Counted from the first letter of the stretch, positions 13,197 to 26,454 are shown. The stretch is DNA of 64,000 nucleotides from Flaccisagitta enflata (GCA_965153355.1 OZ231127.1:53010001-53074000), one strand, 5' to 3'. Notes: generated from the sequence alone by a model not told the origin. A program made the numbers and translations.

Positions 13197-13431
13197 ACAA
13201 GGACAACCCTTTACAGTCGCGTGCGGTTGTTAAGACGATTAGACCAAAAGACAAAGAGACCAAAAGACAAAGAGACTAAATGTAAATTGACTTAAATTAA
13301 CTTTGAATAACTTAAAATGACTTAAAATAGCGTAAAACGCCAAAAAAAGCTAAGCGTGACCGACCGACCGACATGCCGACCGACCGACCGACGGACAGAG
13401 CGGGTTGTAGAGTCGCGTGCACGCGACTAAA
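13197..13431 (+). mobile_element. Family A element, decamer-core type
   Basis: AACAAGGACAACCCTTTACA start, AAAAGACAAAGAGAC and GACTTAAAAT core units, GACCGACCGACC tract, GCGGGTTGTAGAGTCGCG, and end hairpin AGTCGCGTGCACGCGACTAAAAAG. Confidence 0.75.
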
Positions 13432-13669
13432 AAGAATAGAAATAGACAAACCAAATATTGCAATGTCCTTCAAATATCTGCATGTTTGTGGACTTCCTCT
13501 GACTTCGTTGGAATTTTTTCTGCACATTCTATCTCTTCAACATGTTTCTGACCACGAGAGACTACGCGAGCTCTTTATTAACTCATCTCTCTTTGCCGTT
13601 GGCCGTTTCCATCGCTTTTTAGTCTCCGTCTGTCTTCCCATCTATTTTTTTGTCTGTCTTACATTAGGT

Positions 13670-13800
13670 TTTTGGTCGCGGTCTATCGACTCTAAAAGAT
13701 GCTTTAGCCACCGGTCCGTCGGTCCACCGGTCCGTTAGTCCATCCGTTGGTTCATAATGAACGAGTCGAAAAGTGTGAAAACGCGCATTTGAGATGTGGT
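13670..13800 (-). mobile_element. Family A element, 5' part truncated
   Basis: GGTCGCGGTCTATCGACTCT, TCCGTCGGTCCACCGGTCCG and GTGTGAAAACGCGCATTT are present. The GGCCTTGTT end is missing. Confidence 0.6.
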
Positions 13801-13859
13801 TGTGATTGTGTGTGATGTTAGTTTGTATGGAGAGGGGCCCACCCATCCATGACTAGTAC

Positions 13860-14000
13860 TTGAACTAGCAGGCAATTTGCTAGCAGGCTAGCAGGCTAGC
13901 AGCTAGCAGGCAATTTGCTAGCAGAGCTGCTAGCAGAAATCCCAACTGCTCTGCTAGTAGAACTTTTTTACTGCTAGCAGAAAATAGCAGAAAATAGTAG
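13860..14000. repeat. CTAGCAG-rich degenerate repeat
   Basis: Multiple GCTAGCAG and AGCAGAAAATAG units in direct and inverted arrangement. A related TAGCTAATTTTAGC cluster lies at 14930-15020. Confidence 0.6.
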
Positions 14001-14283
14001 ATATTTCTAGCCTTTTTTACACAAGAAATATAGTAGAACTAGTATCAAAAAATACTTTTTCAAAAGTAAACAAGACTTTATCTTGATTTTTTCCTAAAAT
14101 CTCACATTGGGAACTATTGTTTTAAAGAAAGTCAGAGGTACCGATTCTCTGTAGCATGGTAGCAATGCTTCGCGGCAAGCAATCGCCAAAGTGCCGCAGT
14201 TACAGCCAGCCAGGGGGGGGGATAATGGAGGAAAAAGGCCCAGAAAGGAAGGAAGGAAGGGAGGAAGGAGGAAAGAAAGAAAG

Positions 14284-14470
14284 AACAAGGCCGGATACAC
14301 GGCCAATACCAGTCGCGGACGGGTGGGCAGGGGCGGAAATGCGCGTTTTCACACTTTCCAACTCGATCACCACGGACCGACCGACCAACCAACCAACCAA
14401 CCAACCGACCAACGGACGGACGGACGGACGGACAAAGCCTCTTATAGAGTCGCTTGTCCGCGACTAAAAA
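14284..14470 (+). mobile_element. Family A element, GC-core type (well preserved)
   Basis: AACAAGGCCGGATACACGGCC, TCGCGGACGGGTGGGCAGGG, GCGCGTTTTCACACTTTCC, ACCGACCAACC and ACGG tracts, CAAAGCCTCTTATAGAGTCG, then CTTGTCCGCGACTAAAAA. A good reference copy. Confidence 0.85.
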
Positions 14471-15265
14471 GAGGAACCAAGAAAGAATCCCGTGGCAACC
14501 CTTGCGCATTCCTCGAATTGCTACCAATTCATTTCTATCAGTAGATAAAAACCTCATTTGCATATTGCAGTTTTTTAATCATGCACGCCAAAGACTACTT
14601 TAAACGAGAATAGAACCTTACTCAGCATCAAACATTTCGCTATTCTGATAATCAAAGAAAACTATATTTAACTTTGCAAATAAGCAAGTATGAACGCATA
14701 TATTTAAAAATCATTCAATTTCTCAGCACGGTTTTGTTTCGTTAGAAGGGATAATATAACAAAAAAATTTCACATCCTTCTTTGGAATTGGTAGTTGAAA
14801 CACTTCACATGTGCAAACTGGCAGCTCAACGGTATTGTGCGACTGTGGCCACCTGGACCATGAGCTCTGCGGAGAAACTGGCGATTTTGTCGCTATTTCT
14901 AGCGACAACCTTTTGCCATCTAGCGACTAGTGAATTATCTAGCGATTTTCTTTGAAACACCTAGCGAATCTAGCTATTTGTAGCTAATTTTAGCTATTTT
15001 TAGCTAATTTTAGCTTTTTTCTAAAAAATACTCGCCATTCTAACTAAATTTTACCAATTCTCCTCTTTTCTACTCTGAACTTTAGTTGCAAATTAACTGC
15101 GTGATGACTAGATTGTGAAGTTTTTGAACCTGTTTGTTACCATTTTTGCTTTAAGCTAATCATTATTCTAGTTTATGAGTGGTGGTTGAGAAAGGCCCTA
15201 TGATTCCGGATATCGACACAAACTTTGTCAACAACGATCAGAATGAGCAAAAGTGAAACGGTTTT
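14471..15265. other. No gene seen
   Basis: AT-rich, with the TAGCTA-type repeat cluster at 14930-15020. Confidence 0.4.
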
Positions 15266-15385
15266 TAGTTGCGGACACACAACTCAATTAGAGGCTTTGT
15301 CCATCCATCAGTCTGTCCGTTGGTCCATCCGTCTGTGAGCACATATCGAAAAGTAGGAAAGTGAGCGTATAAGATGCTTGTGCGT
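15266..15385 (-). mobile_element. Family A element, truncated
   Basis: TTTTTAGTTGCGGACACACA hairpin, AGAGGCTTTGTCCATCCATC and TCGAAAAGTAGGAAAGTGAG. The GGCCTTGTT end is absent. Confidence 0.6.
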
Positions 15386-15711
15386 GGTTGGGGGGTGCGT
15401 TGGGTCCAAATGTTATTGTTTGCGTTCTATTCTATGTGACTCATACAACACAATCATTAACAGGAAACTATAAATTTTTTTGACAATCGATTCTTAGATA
15501 TTTTCAGTGACATATATGGTGATGGATACATATGAGTCTTTCTTTATTTCAGAGTAAACCAAAAAAACTGATCAAGGCATTTTTGTCGCTGTCCTTTAAA
15601 AGAAACTTATTCACTGAACATTTCAAATCCCCAATACCTAACCCCTATGCCCCAAGTTTCCAGTTTGAATATCTAAGAAATGAATGGGAAAACAATGGTC
15701 AACAAATGATT

Positions 15712-15887
15712 CAGTTGAACCCCGCTCTAACGGACCCGCCACCAACGGAATTCCGCCTATAACAAATATGAATTCATAGTCTCTTCAAGTTAATTTCTGT
15801 CATTTCCTTTGTTGGCAATAATAGAAGTCCGCCTATAACAGAAAAAATTAATGGGCCCCTAAAATCCGCTAGAGCAGGATTCAACTG
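15712..15887. mobile_element. Small TIR element (MITE)
   Basis: Left end CAGTTGAACCCCGCTCTAAC; the right end reads GCTAGAGCAGGATTCAACTG. Subterminal AAGTCCGCCTATAACA is inverted against GGAATTCCGCCTATAACA-type sequence. 176 bp; no clean target duplication. Confidence 0.65.
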
Positions 15888-16192
15888 TAATCTCAAAAGC
15901 CCTATCTTCTCTTCCGCCTAAAAATAGACCAGTAATGCATTAGAAAAATCAGAAGCCATTCTTTCAGTGTTTTCAATTCCCGCGATAATAGTCAGAAAAT
16001 ACGCATCCAACCTGGACAAACGAAAAACCGCCAACAGTTCTCATCCTCCTCCATCATTATTTTGGCGGTCCATGTTTTTTTCAGCTCTATTACGAAAACA
16101 GAAATTAATGATTTAATCTGTGAAGTTGAACCGCGTAATGTTTATTGATTTTTTCATGACCTTACATATATACAGATTCAATGATAAAACAA

Positions 16193-16233
16193 TGCAAAGC
16201 AATGCAATGCAATGCAATGCAATACAATGCAAA
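16193..16233. repeat. (AATGC)n pentamer array
   Basis: About seven units, slightly imperfect. Confidence 0.85.
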
Positions 16234-16540
16234 ATCGCTAGCACCCCTACCCACAGCTTAGATGGGTGATGTCATGAAGACAACTAAGGTGGCAGCTAGT
16301 TGGGTGTCGTGTCCACGTCTAGAACAAGGACACGGGCGGAAGCACACAGACTAATCAACGTTATCATGGAGGTACACTGTTTAGACAAATAAGCAGCAGA
16401 AGAGACAAAAGGGCAGAGGAACTCAAAAGAGATCGGCGAGGTCAAAAAATGTTGAAGGAACTCTAAGCTGTTGAGCAGAGGGTGCCATATTAATGAGCTT
16501 ACAACTGATTTGGATATTCCTCTCACGAGCGCGAAACAAG

Positions 16541-17718
<1,178 letters not shown>

Positions 17719-17994
17719 ACGATAAAGATGGACAATCAGACAGATCAGACAGATGGACAGTAACAGGTAGTTTATACACAATACTATCTAAGAGAGAAAT
17801 ATCAGGCCAAAAAATGGACAGACCGTCTGGCAATCACAGAGGCAAAATTTGAGCTGAGACAGAGAGAAACAAAGAGGCATAGAGACAGACAGACAGACGA
17901 ACAGATAGAGATAGATGAGACCGTTCCAGTGCGGGGGCGAGTCGTACTCACCATGAATATAAAGCAATCTCGGCCGTCTTCTTCCATCTTTTCT

Positions 17995-18258
<264 letters not shown>

Positions 18259-18338
18259 CTTTTTATCAATCTTCTCCCTCTCCTTTGTCTTCTTGTGTAC
18301 TATGAGGCGCATTAGCTGTTATTACCAATTGAAATAGT

Positions 18339-18895
18339 CGCAAAAGCGTTAGATGGTTAGCGGTACTCGATGCCGTTAAGTCAGTGTACATAGAAATCCT
18401 ATGATACGATTGAGATAGTCTGATAATATCAGGGGCAGGAGCCCAAAAAGATCGATGATCTATGCTTTGGCTGATGGGGATTCAAAAGAAATCTTTTGGT
18501 GTTTTGGGTTAAGTTGAATATCTTTGGATTAAATTTTGGGCCGCAAAAATGAGATTTGGTTTGTAAGGCTGGCTCAAAGGCTTGGGTATGGGCTTCAAGC
18601 CTCAAGGTCGGGATTTTGGCTTGAGGCTGAGATTTAGGCCATGTGGCTAAGATTGAGGTAATTATCTGGGATTTGGGCCAAAAATCTGAAATTTGAGCCT
18701 CAAACTGAGGCTGAGCTTTGAGCCTTGAGGCTAGCAACAAGGCCTCAAGGCTAAGAGTTAGAAATCAAGGCTGGGATTTGTGTCTTGAGGCTGGGATTAG
18801 TACTGGAGAGAGGAGGGGGTAGAAAAAGAAGGAAAAAAAATTTCCCCCAAAGTGAGAGCATAGATCATCGACCACTGCCAGTGCCGCCGCCAATA
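18339..18895 (+). mobile_element. Family B element, GATGATCTATG-arm type (degenerate)
   Basis: Leader AGTCGCAAAAGCGTTAGATG, arm GATCGATGATCTATGCTTTG mirrored by GAGCATAGATCATCGACC near 18860, and a core of diverged GGCTGGGATTTGAGCCT units. Confidence 0.65.
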
Positions 18896-19018
18896 AAGGG
18901 GTAAGAAACGAGAAACAGGGGCCCTAACTGAACTCACGATGCCATGGGCAAAAATCGTAGGAAAGGAGTAAGACGAGCAAAAAGAACCCGAGAAAATACG
19001 AGTCAGTAAAAGAATGAC

Positions 19019-19019
<1 letters not shown>

Positions 19020-19114
<95 letters not shown>

Positions 19115-19160
19115 CGTCGTTGTCGTTGTTATTGTTGTTGTTGTTGTTGTTGTTATTGTT

Positions 19161-19220
<60 letters not shown>

Positions 19221-19240
19221 CCTGTTTTTGTTGTTGTTGC

Positions 19241-19295
<55 letters not shown>

Positions 19296-19307
19296 ATTGT
19301 TGTTGTT

Positions 19308-19354
<47 letters not shown>
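19020..19354. repeat. (TTG)n trinucleotide array
   Basis: About 110 units with a few TTA, TCG and CTG interruptions. Confidence 0.97.
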
Positions 19355-19491
19355 CTCACAAAATCATAGACAAACATTTTTTCTGCATAGACGATGAAAT
19401 ATTGAGCAAATTTTATTGAGCTTAGAAAAAATCATTTATTTGATAAATCCTTTCCTTCACCACAATCCCATTCAATCAAGTTACACAAACA

Positions 19492-20090
<599 letters not shown>

Positions 20091-20630
20091 TTACTGATCG
20101 TGCATGCTACCATTTCCATTTCTTACGTTCCATATGTTTTGGATATAAGGTATTATGACTTTTAGGACGCTTATGTCATTGCTGTAAATGTTGTTGAAGT
20201 CGATGGATATGTCAGCGTCATATAAGTTCTTTGTTCGCCATCTTATGCAATCGTTTAAGCGGTGGTTTTCGTCGTCTCTTATGTTACATGTAGGACACAT
20301 TTCATTGGCACTACCTTTAAAATTCTTGCCGCAGTCTAGCATGCCATAACGAGCAATCATTACTGTTTTTGTCTCGTTTTTTGTCATTTTCAACAATTCG
20401 GGTTCAGGTCTCCGTTTGTACTGGTCACATTCTAATTTCTTTATTATTGTTTCAGTTTTGGTCTTTGGAACTTGTATGCCATCTTGATCTTTTAGGCACA
20501 TGAGTAACAGACGTTCTTTGTTTTTCCGTTCTATTGATGTAGTTACTTGGCAATACCATTCCCCAATTGTCTTTTTCTTAATTCCGTCAAAGTTGTCAGG
20601 GATATCGTATTCTTTCAGGATTGCTTGGAT
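20091..20630 (-). pseudogene. C-terminal part of LINE ORF2 behind an in-frame TAA
   Basis: This segment is in the same frame as ORF2 and is open for 179 codons between the TAA at 20631 and its own stop at 20091. It contains CPTCNIRDDENHRLNDC, the C-x2-C...H-x4-C zinc-knuckle-like motif common at the C-terminus of non-LTR reverse transcriptases. The segment therefore belongs to ORF2, and the TAA is a single nonsense change or a sequence error. No frameshift is needed. Confidence 0.8.
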
Positions 20631-23600
20631 TTAATGGAACCATCCGATTTCAGTATTTGCCATTGTCAGGTAGGTCTCCTTGAGCCAAATTCCGTCTATT
20701 TTGTTTAGTATCTTGTGAAGGTATAAAAGCATCTTTTTATCAATTCGTTGTTTAGTAAAAAGTGTGCCTAGCGAGAAAATTATTGCTGGTGTAGGCAGAT
20801 GGAGTGGGAGGTCAAACAGACTTTTCAATGCTTGTAGCTCTATTCGTTCAATTTCTTCTTCTTCGCCTTTATTTAGCCTCCACGATTCCGCATTTGTAAG
20901 CAGACCAGTAATATTCTTTCTCTCGTGTAAATCAAGAAGGACTGCCGTTTCAATTCCGTACAGTACCTCACTTGCAGCTATCGAATTGATGATCATTGTA
21001 GCTGTTTGTATCTTATTTTTCCTATCAAGTATGTTTTCCTTGTTTTTCCCATCTGGGGTAATGATGTCTCCAAGGTATTTGTATTTTTCTGTCTCTTGGA
21101 TGATCATGTCCCCTACCTGCCATGTTTGATTCTTTTCCTTGTGTTTGCCTACACGCATAACACGACACTTTGCTTCTCCCCATTTTATTTTGTGTTTTAC
21201 AGCAAATTCATTTATGGCTTGTAAGATTTCTTTTTGTGCAGTTTCTCCTTCCGCAAACGAGATGACGTCGTCGACCCAGAGTAAAACTGCTATCAGTATT
21301 TCTTCTGTTATTTTTATGCCCATCCCAGTCAGTTCTGTTGTCAGCGTGTCCATCATTTTTGAAAACATCCGGCCTGTCAGTCTCGATCCTTGTTTGCCTC
21401 CTATGTCCATTTCTATTTCCCGTGTTGGGCCGTATCGTGTTTTTATTTCTGCGGTCAAATTAGTGTTGAGTTCGTTCAAGATGCGCCACATTTTTCCTCT
21501 TAGGCCATTTTCCCACATAGTGACCATGAGATCTTCATTGTCGACGTGGTCATAGGCCTTGGAAACATCCCAAAAAGTGATAAAAGTGGGGGATTTTCTT
21601 TTTATGCTGAGGTCAATGATGGCCCGGAGGATGAACAGATGGTCACATGTACTATAGCCCTTTTGGCCACCTCCTTGGGCCTGACTGAATGGTACTACAG
21701 CTTCTATTCTGCGATCAATGATAGAATCTAGAACTGTGCCTATTGAGGATGAGGTTGTAATGCCTCGATGGTTGCTAAGATCTTCTTTATTGCCTTTTCC
21801 TTTCCATATGCTCGTTATTGTACCTTTGTTAAAGATTTTTGGTATCTTTTCTTCATTCAAGATAGTCGTTATTAATGGGTATATGTATTTAACCATGGCA
21901 TTACCCGGTCTTTTTAATAATTCGTTGGGTAGGTCGGGAGTTGATTTGTTGTTCTCTTTACTGTTTATAATTTCTTCTATTTCTTTCATTGAGGGGGTCT
22001 GATTATAGTCGAGAGAGTCATACTGGTAGTCATTTTTATATTCTTGAATCTTCCTTTTTACCTCTTCATGATAGGGATGTGGCTGAAATGGGACTCGTTT
22101 GTACAGACCTTCATAGTAATTTGCTTTTGTTTGTTTGATACCATCGGGATGGAATTGTTTGTTACCATTAGGATCTTTTACTGTAAGATAGTCAAGGGTG
22201 TGATTCTTTGTCATGCGTCTTTTTTCATCCCACAGTGACATTTTGCTTTTGTCGTTTACAATCTTTTCAAATTTGGCTGCAATTTCAGCGGTCTTTTGTT
22301 TTACTCTGTGCTCGGTGAGAATCTCTTGTAAGCTTTTATACTCTTGTATGAGTTCGAGTTTGGTGTCTTCGTTTTTTGTCTCTTGAATTTTATTCTTTAA
22401 TTTCTTTTTCTCACTTATAAGTATCTCCATTTCTTCAGTTGGTTTGTCAGGTTTTCTGTCTTTTATGGTTGTCTTTCCTATCGTCTTCCTTGCAGAATTT
22501 TCAATCATTTGGAACCATTTTTTATATCTTGTGTCCAAGGGTTCGTCTTTGTTTGTTATTATGTCGGTTGCTTTGTTGGTCTCTGCCTCGATTTTATCTG
22601 CAAAGGCAGTCCACTTTTCACTAGATGCCTTTAAGTTCCATTTAACTGTCTTCTGCACTCGTGTTTTCTCCAGATTAGGAATATTGATATCAATTGTTAT
22701 TGTGTTGTGGTCAGATTCGTTTTTCCCAGTCAGTTTAAGTAGGCCTAATTCATCTATGTTCATTTTGCAAATCCATGTTTCAGCTTCATGACTGGCTAAG
22801 ACAAAATCTATAGCAGATATTTCTTGTTCTTTTTTTGTGTTTTGTCTTGTTATTTTTCCTTCGCATTTTGTGTTAAGATTCATGACCACTAGATCTGTTT
22901 CTTTGATTACTTCTAGTAGTTTTGTTCCATTTCTACTAACTTCTTCACCCAGTATGCCGATTTTTGCATTAGCATCCATGGCGATTATTATTTCACCATC
23001 TTTCCCCATTTCAGATATCTCTTCTTTCAAAAATTGCATTTCTTGTTCAATTTCTTGTTTATTAGTTCTAGCTTCTTGTTTTCCGTAATAACATCCAACT
23101 ACTAATGGACATTTTTTTCTTCTTATTATGCTTATCCACATAATTTCGATGGGGCGAAGGGACATATGGACTATTGTGTTCTGGCGGATGTCGTTTCGGA
23201 CTAGAATGGCCACTCCTCCTCCTACTCTTCCTTCCCTTTTTCTTCCATGGAAGGTATACCCTGTAATATTGATTCCAGCATTACTTCTGAGTTGAGTTTC
23301 TGTTAATAGAAGCAGATGAGGTTGGTTTTCGTTCAGAAGTGATTCTAGGCTTCTCAATTTTCCTCTCATGCCGCGAGCGTTGCTGTACATCATTTTCCAT
23401 GTCGCTTTATTGGTAAGTGTATTCCTTTTTGTGGCTCTTTCATTGCCGTGGACATTTTCAAGACCAGAAATCACATCACTACTTTCAGTGTAAATGGGAG
23501 TGATGATTTGATTTTCGGTTGTAGTTGTGGTTGTATCATTGTTATGGTAATTTTCATGGAGTTGAGCTATACAGTTATTTTCAGTGTAAGTGGTGGTGGG

Positions 23601-23690
23601 GAGTTGGTTGTTATTGTTACTTCTCTGGGTAGAAGTAGTGTTTTCATTTCTGTCATTGTCACTCTTGACATTACTGTCTAGATTGATCAT
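20631..23690 (-). CDS. LINE ORF2: endonuclease-reverse transcriptase (1019 aa to the first stop)
   Basis: ORF2 is the enzyme that nicks target DNA and copies the element RNA at the nick. It starts at ATG 23690. Residues 1-95 are Asn/Thr-rich linker. The AP-like endonuclease spans about 98-336: YSNARGM at the start, LLTETQL (catalytic Glu131), IAMDANAK (Asp239) and ESDHNT (about 325-330). A basic coiled linker follows (about 415-480). The reverse transcriptase spans about 575-880: GTITSIWKGKG, SNHRGIT, QGGGQKGYST, FWDVSKAYD (Asp708), GGKQGSRL, LLWVDDV (806-808) and YKYLGDII. The palm box reads WVDD instead of the usual FADD/YADD; both aspartates are kept. The frame meets TAA at 20633-20631 but continues open to 20091, so the true C-terminus is about 180 residues further on. 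Confidence 0.88.
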   Translation of the reverse strand: MINLDSNVKSDNDRNENTTSTQRSNNNNQLPTTTYTENNCIAQLHENYHNNDTTTTTTENQIITPIYTESSDVISGLENVHGNERATKRNTLTNKATWKMMYSNARGMRGKLRSLESLLNENQPHLLLLTETQLRSNAGINITGYTFHGRKREGRVGGGVAILVRNDIRQNTIVHMSLRPIEIMWISIIRRKKCPLVVGCYYGKQEARTNKQEIEQEMQFLKEEISEMGKDGEIIIAMDANAKIGILGEEVSRNGTKLLEVIKETDLVVMNLNTKCEGKITRQNTKKEQEISAIDFVLASHEAETWICKMNIDELGLLKLTGKNESDHNTITIDINIPNLEKTRVQKTVKWNLKASSEKWTAFADKIEAETNKATDIITNKDEPLDTRYKKWFQMIENSARKTIGKTTIKDRKPDKPTEEMEILISEKKKLKNKIQETKNEDTKLELIQEYKSLQEILTEHRVKQKTAEIAAKFEKIVNDKSKMSLWDEKRRMTKNHTLDYLTVKDPNGNKQFHPDGIKQTKANYYEGLYKRVPFQPHPYHEEVKRKIQEYKNDYQYDSLDYNQTPSMKEIEEIINSKENNKSTPDLPNELLKRPGNAMVKYIYPLITTILNEEKIPKIFNKGTITSIWKGKGNKEDLSNHRGITTSSSIGTVLDSIIDRRIEAVVPFSQAQGGGQKGYSTCDHLFILRAIIDLSIKRKSPTFITFWDVSKAYDHVDNEDLMVTMWENGLRGKMWRILNELNTNLTAEIKTRYGPTREIEMDIGGKQGSRLTGRMFSKMMDTLTTELTGMGIKITEEILIAVLLWVDDVISFAEGETAQKEILQAINEFAVKHKIKWGEAKCRVMRVGKHKEKNQTWQVGDMIIQETEKYKYLGDIITPDGKNKENILDRKNKIQTATMIINSIAASEVLYGIETAVLLDLHERKNITGLLTNAESWRLNKGEEEEIERIELQALKSLFDLPLHLPTPAIIFSLGTLFTKQRIDKKMLLYLHKILNKIDGIWLKETYLTMANTEIGWFH

Positions 23691-23798
23691 TGTATGGTTC
23701 TGAGTAATATTACTGAAAGTGAGATCGTGGACGTCGTTTCCATTTGATATTGCAGGTGGATATGGGATATGGTCATTATGGTCGATATGGATTGATCC

Positions 23799-24383
23799 CT
23801 ATTGGGCAAATGTCGGAGACAACATGACAGTCGAATAGATGGAAGACAGTTGCGTTGGTTTGATATTCGCTTCCGAGTACAGGCTTTTTTTAATTTGCTT
23901 CGCCAGGATCTTTACTCCGTATTCATTGTAATGCAGATAATCTTTCATTGTATCGCGTCGAATTTTTCCTGTTTTGCGATCTGAAAAGACTTTGGTGTGG
24001 ATGAAATTGCATTTCATGTACTGACACAGCCTTTGAAGTCTTCTTGTGACATACTTGTGACCGTTCTGTAATGGTGGCAATCCCGTAATGTGTTGGCGAG
24101 CATTTGGGAAGGCTGCATAATATGCAATTTGCATTTCAAATGTGCTGTCACAGATTTGTTGGGCGTTCAATCCGTGTCGAAAGTCATTTAAACCGAGTTT
24201 GAAAACTATGTCGGTGACTTCATTTGGGTTTTTTACTTTTGGAATATCTTCTTTGGCTTCGGTTGTGGTAAAGCGAAGATGGTTTGTAACTTTTGTGCCT
24301 GGTCTTAGTTGCCGAGGGTTAATGCCGATGCCATTTGAGTCATGTATGAACAGTGTGTATTTTCTAGATTGTTGTTGTTCATT

Positions 24384-24415
<32 letters not shown>

Positions 24416-24453
24416 GCGTTTCCCCTGGCCACATAATGGAATCAGGGGAGGAG

Positions 24454-24547
<94 letters not shown>

Positions 24548-25127
24548 GAGCAGCCGTTGGATTATTGCTCGGGCTCGTATCTATATCATTTGCCTGCATG
24601 CTTTTCGAAAACAAGGCTGTATAGTGATCTTGAAGATTGATGAGTCGTTGAGTTAACTCTTGCAATTTCAGAACCATTCGATCTAATTCTTCATTTCGTT
24701 TTTCAAGATCCGCCTCTATCTTTCTACGTTTACTTTCAGAATTCATGTAGAATTCCCGCCAGTGGTTTGCGTTTTCAACAAGTCTATCTCTTTCTTTTCC
24801 TCTGTCTTCCTTGTCTTTCAGAATCGAAGTGCAGGAATTCACTAAATTGCGGACATCGTCATTGCTGTATTCGAAGCGAATTCTTTTTTCTGTAGTTTCG
24901 GCACCTTCGATGTCTATTTCTTCAGGCAATTTTCGCTTTTGTTCATTTTGCGAGTTGACCGAGTCGCTATAATCCATTGAATCGGTCTCATCGAATACCG
25001 GTGTAAAAGGATTGGCCGCTTCTTTTGATGATGTGTCAAAGAGAGAGACCTGTGAGTCAAGTTGGATTTCGGGTGGTGGTGATGGTGATGGTGACGGTGG
25101 TGCTTGAGATGGTGATGAGCAGAGCAC
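23799..25127 (-). CDS. LINE ORF1: coiled-coil, polyQ and SGNH/GDSL-like esterase protein
   Basis: This ORF1 is likely an RNA-binding or particle-forming partner of the downstream reverse transcriptase. Numbering from 25127 (a GTG), residues 1-80 are Pro/Ser/acidic, about 90-175 are charged and heptad-like (coiled coil), 194-224 are an uninterrupted glutamine run with a second Q cluster near 238-252, and 255-420 form an SGNH-hydrolase-like domain. Block I reads FIHDSNG (Ser264), block III KLGLND (312-315) and block V DYLHYNEYG (Asp396, His399), which supplies the Ser/Asp/His set. The frame is open from 25256 without an ATG; the first in-frame ATG is at 24977-24975, after the Pro-rich part. The start is therefore unresolved: a non-AUG start, or loss of the original ATG. 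It ends with TAG at 23801-23799, and the same frame stays open into ORF2. Confidence 0.8.
24370..24549. repeat. (TTG/CAA)n microsatellites inside LINE ORF1
   Basis: There are two CAA arrays in frame with ORF1: a long one (about 24456-24547) giving the 31-residue glutamine run, and a shorter one (24371-24416). Both keep the frame open. Confidence 0.9.
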
Positions 25128-25302
25128 ATGTGCTGGTATAGTAAGAGTTTTCGCGCCAAGCTGTAACTTGGTACTGGACTCAAGAGTGATGATGAATATG
25201 ATCGGCCGCCAGAAAAACTGCGTGACACTTTTCTCGGTGATAAGAGTTGAGCGCCTCTACTTTAATTAAATCACAAAGGCTGATCGTTGATGAATCTTTC
25301 GC

Positions 25303-25303
25303 G

Positions 25304-25390
<87 letters not shown>
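25303..25390. repeat. (TG)n microsatellite at the LINE 5' side
   Basis: About 44 TG units; may mark the LINE 5' boundary. Confidence 0.97.
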
Positions 25391-25392
<2 letters not shown>

Positions 25393-26100
25393 TCTACTTT
25401 ATTGAAAGACCCTGTGGCAAGTGGAATGTACCGAGCCCCCTGACGTCCGTCTTAACGGGGCTCAACACCCTCGATTATAGGTGGAAATACAATGGAGTTT
25501 GTAAGGCAACTCCACAAATGCGGATGTTAATCTTGGGCCATAGGGTCAAATCAGTGTTTCATAAATTTCAGTGTTAGTTTTCTATCACAACATCAAGAGT
25601 AGCATTTGAGAGCGGGTGCAATGTATGGAGGCACCAACAGACAGACGGACCAATGTAGTGACCAACCATTGGAAAATAAAACTTCCTAAAAAGTTGCGAG
25701 ATTGCATTTGAAAGCTAAATTGGGTTTTGCACAGAAACTTGATTTGAATCAAACGCTAGATTCCTGTAGGCCATGCGACCTTACAGACGCAGCACCATTT
25801 CATTACGTATTCTCTATGAAAAAGCTCTCAGAGATAAATTTCACTCAAAGAATGAACTTTTACCCAAAAAACGACCAAATAACATCAAAAGACATCCGCA
25901 ATAATGGAGTTTTGCTCAAACTTTATTCCATTTCCACGAAAAAAGCTAAATTGAGAAGCGTGTCAAATGTAAATAAAATGATGATAAAACTATTGCCACG
26001 ATGGTTTTTCTAAACCCATATCTCCGTCATACTGCTTCTTTGCCCTACTCTATCTCTATCTCTATCTCTTTGCCTCCATTCTCAATTTTGTTTTTACCGC
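25391..26100. other. No gene seen
   Basis: No clear coding or repeat structure; a short ACAGACAGACGGACC motif lies near 25638. Confidence 0.4.
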
Positions 26101-26111
26101 TTTTCCAATTA

Positions 26112-26131
26112 TTCTTTTTTCTTTCTTTTGT

Positions 26132-26215
<84 letters not shown>

Positions 26216-26260
26216 TTTTTCTTTCTTTCTTTCTTTCTTTCTAACTTTCTCTCTTTCTCA

Positions 26261-26335
<75 letters not shown>

Positions 26336-26340
26336 GTTTT
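26112..26340. repeat. (CTTT)n microsatellite
   Basis: CTTT units with short interruptions near 26215 and 26243-26262. Confidence 0.97.
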
Positions 26341-26454
26341 CGTTCTTTTTATCCTTTCTTTCGTTCATGATTTCTTTCTATCTTTATTTTTTCTATCTTT
26401 CTCTCTTTCCTTATTCTTTCTATGAGGAATAAAGGTGCGACAAAGCACCGCTAT

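Noticed and set aside
20631-23801. Alternative genetic code (TAA/TAG read as Gln)
   Set aside because: It would join ORF1 and ORF2, but the second LINE uses a TAG stop with a sensible 3' UTR and the first ends normally. Two stops in one retrotransposon copy are better explained by mutation or readthrough.
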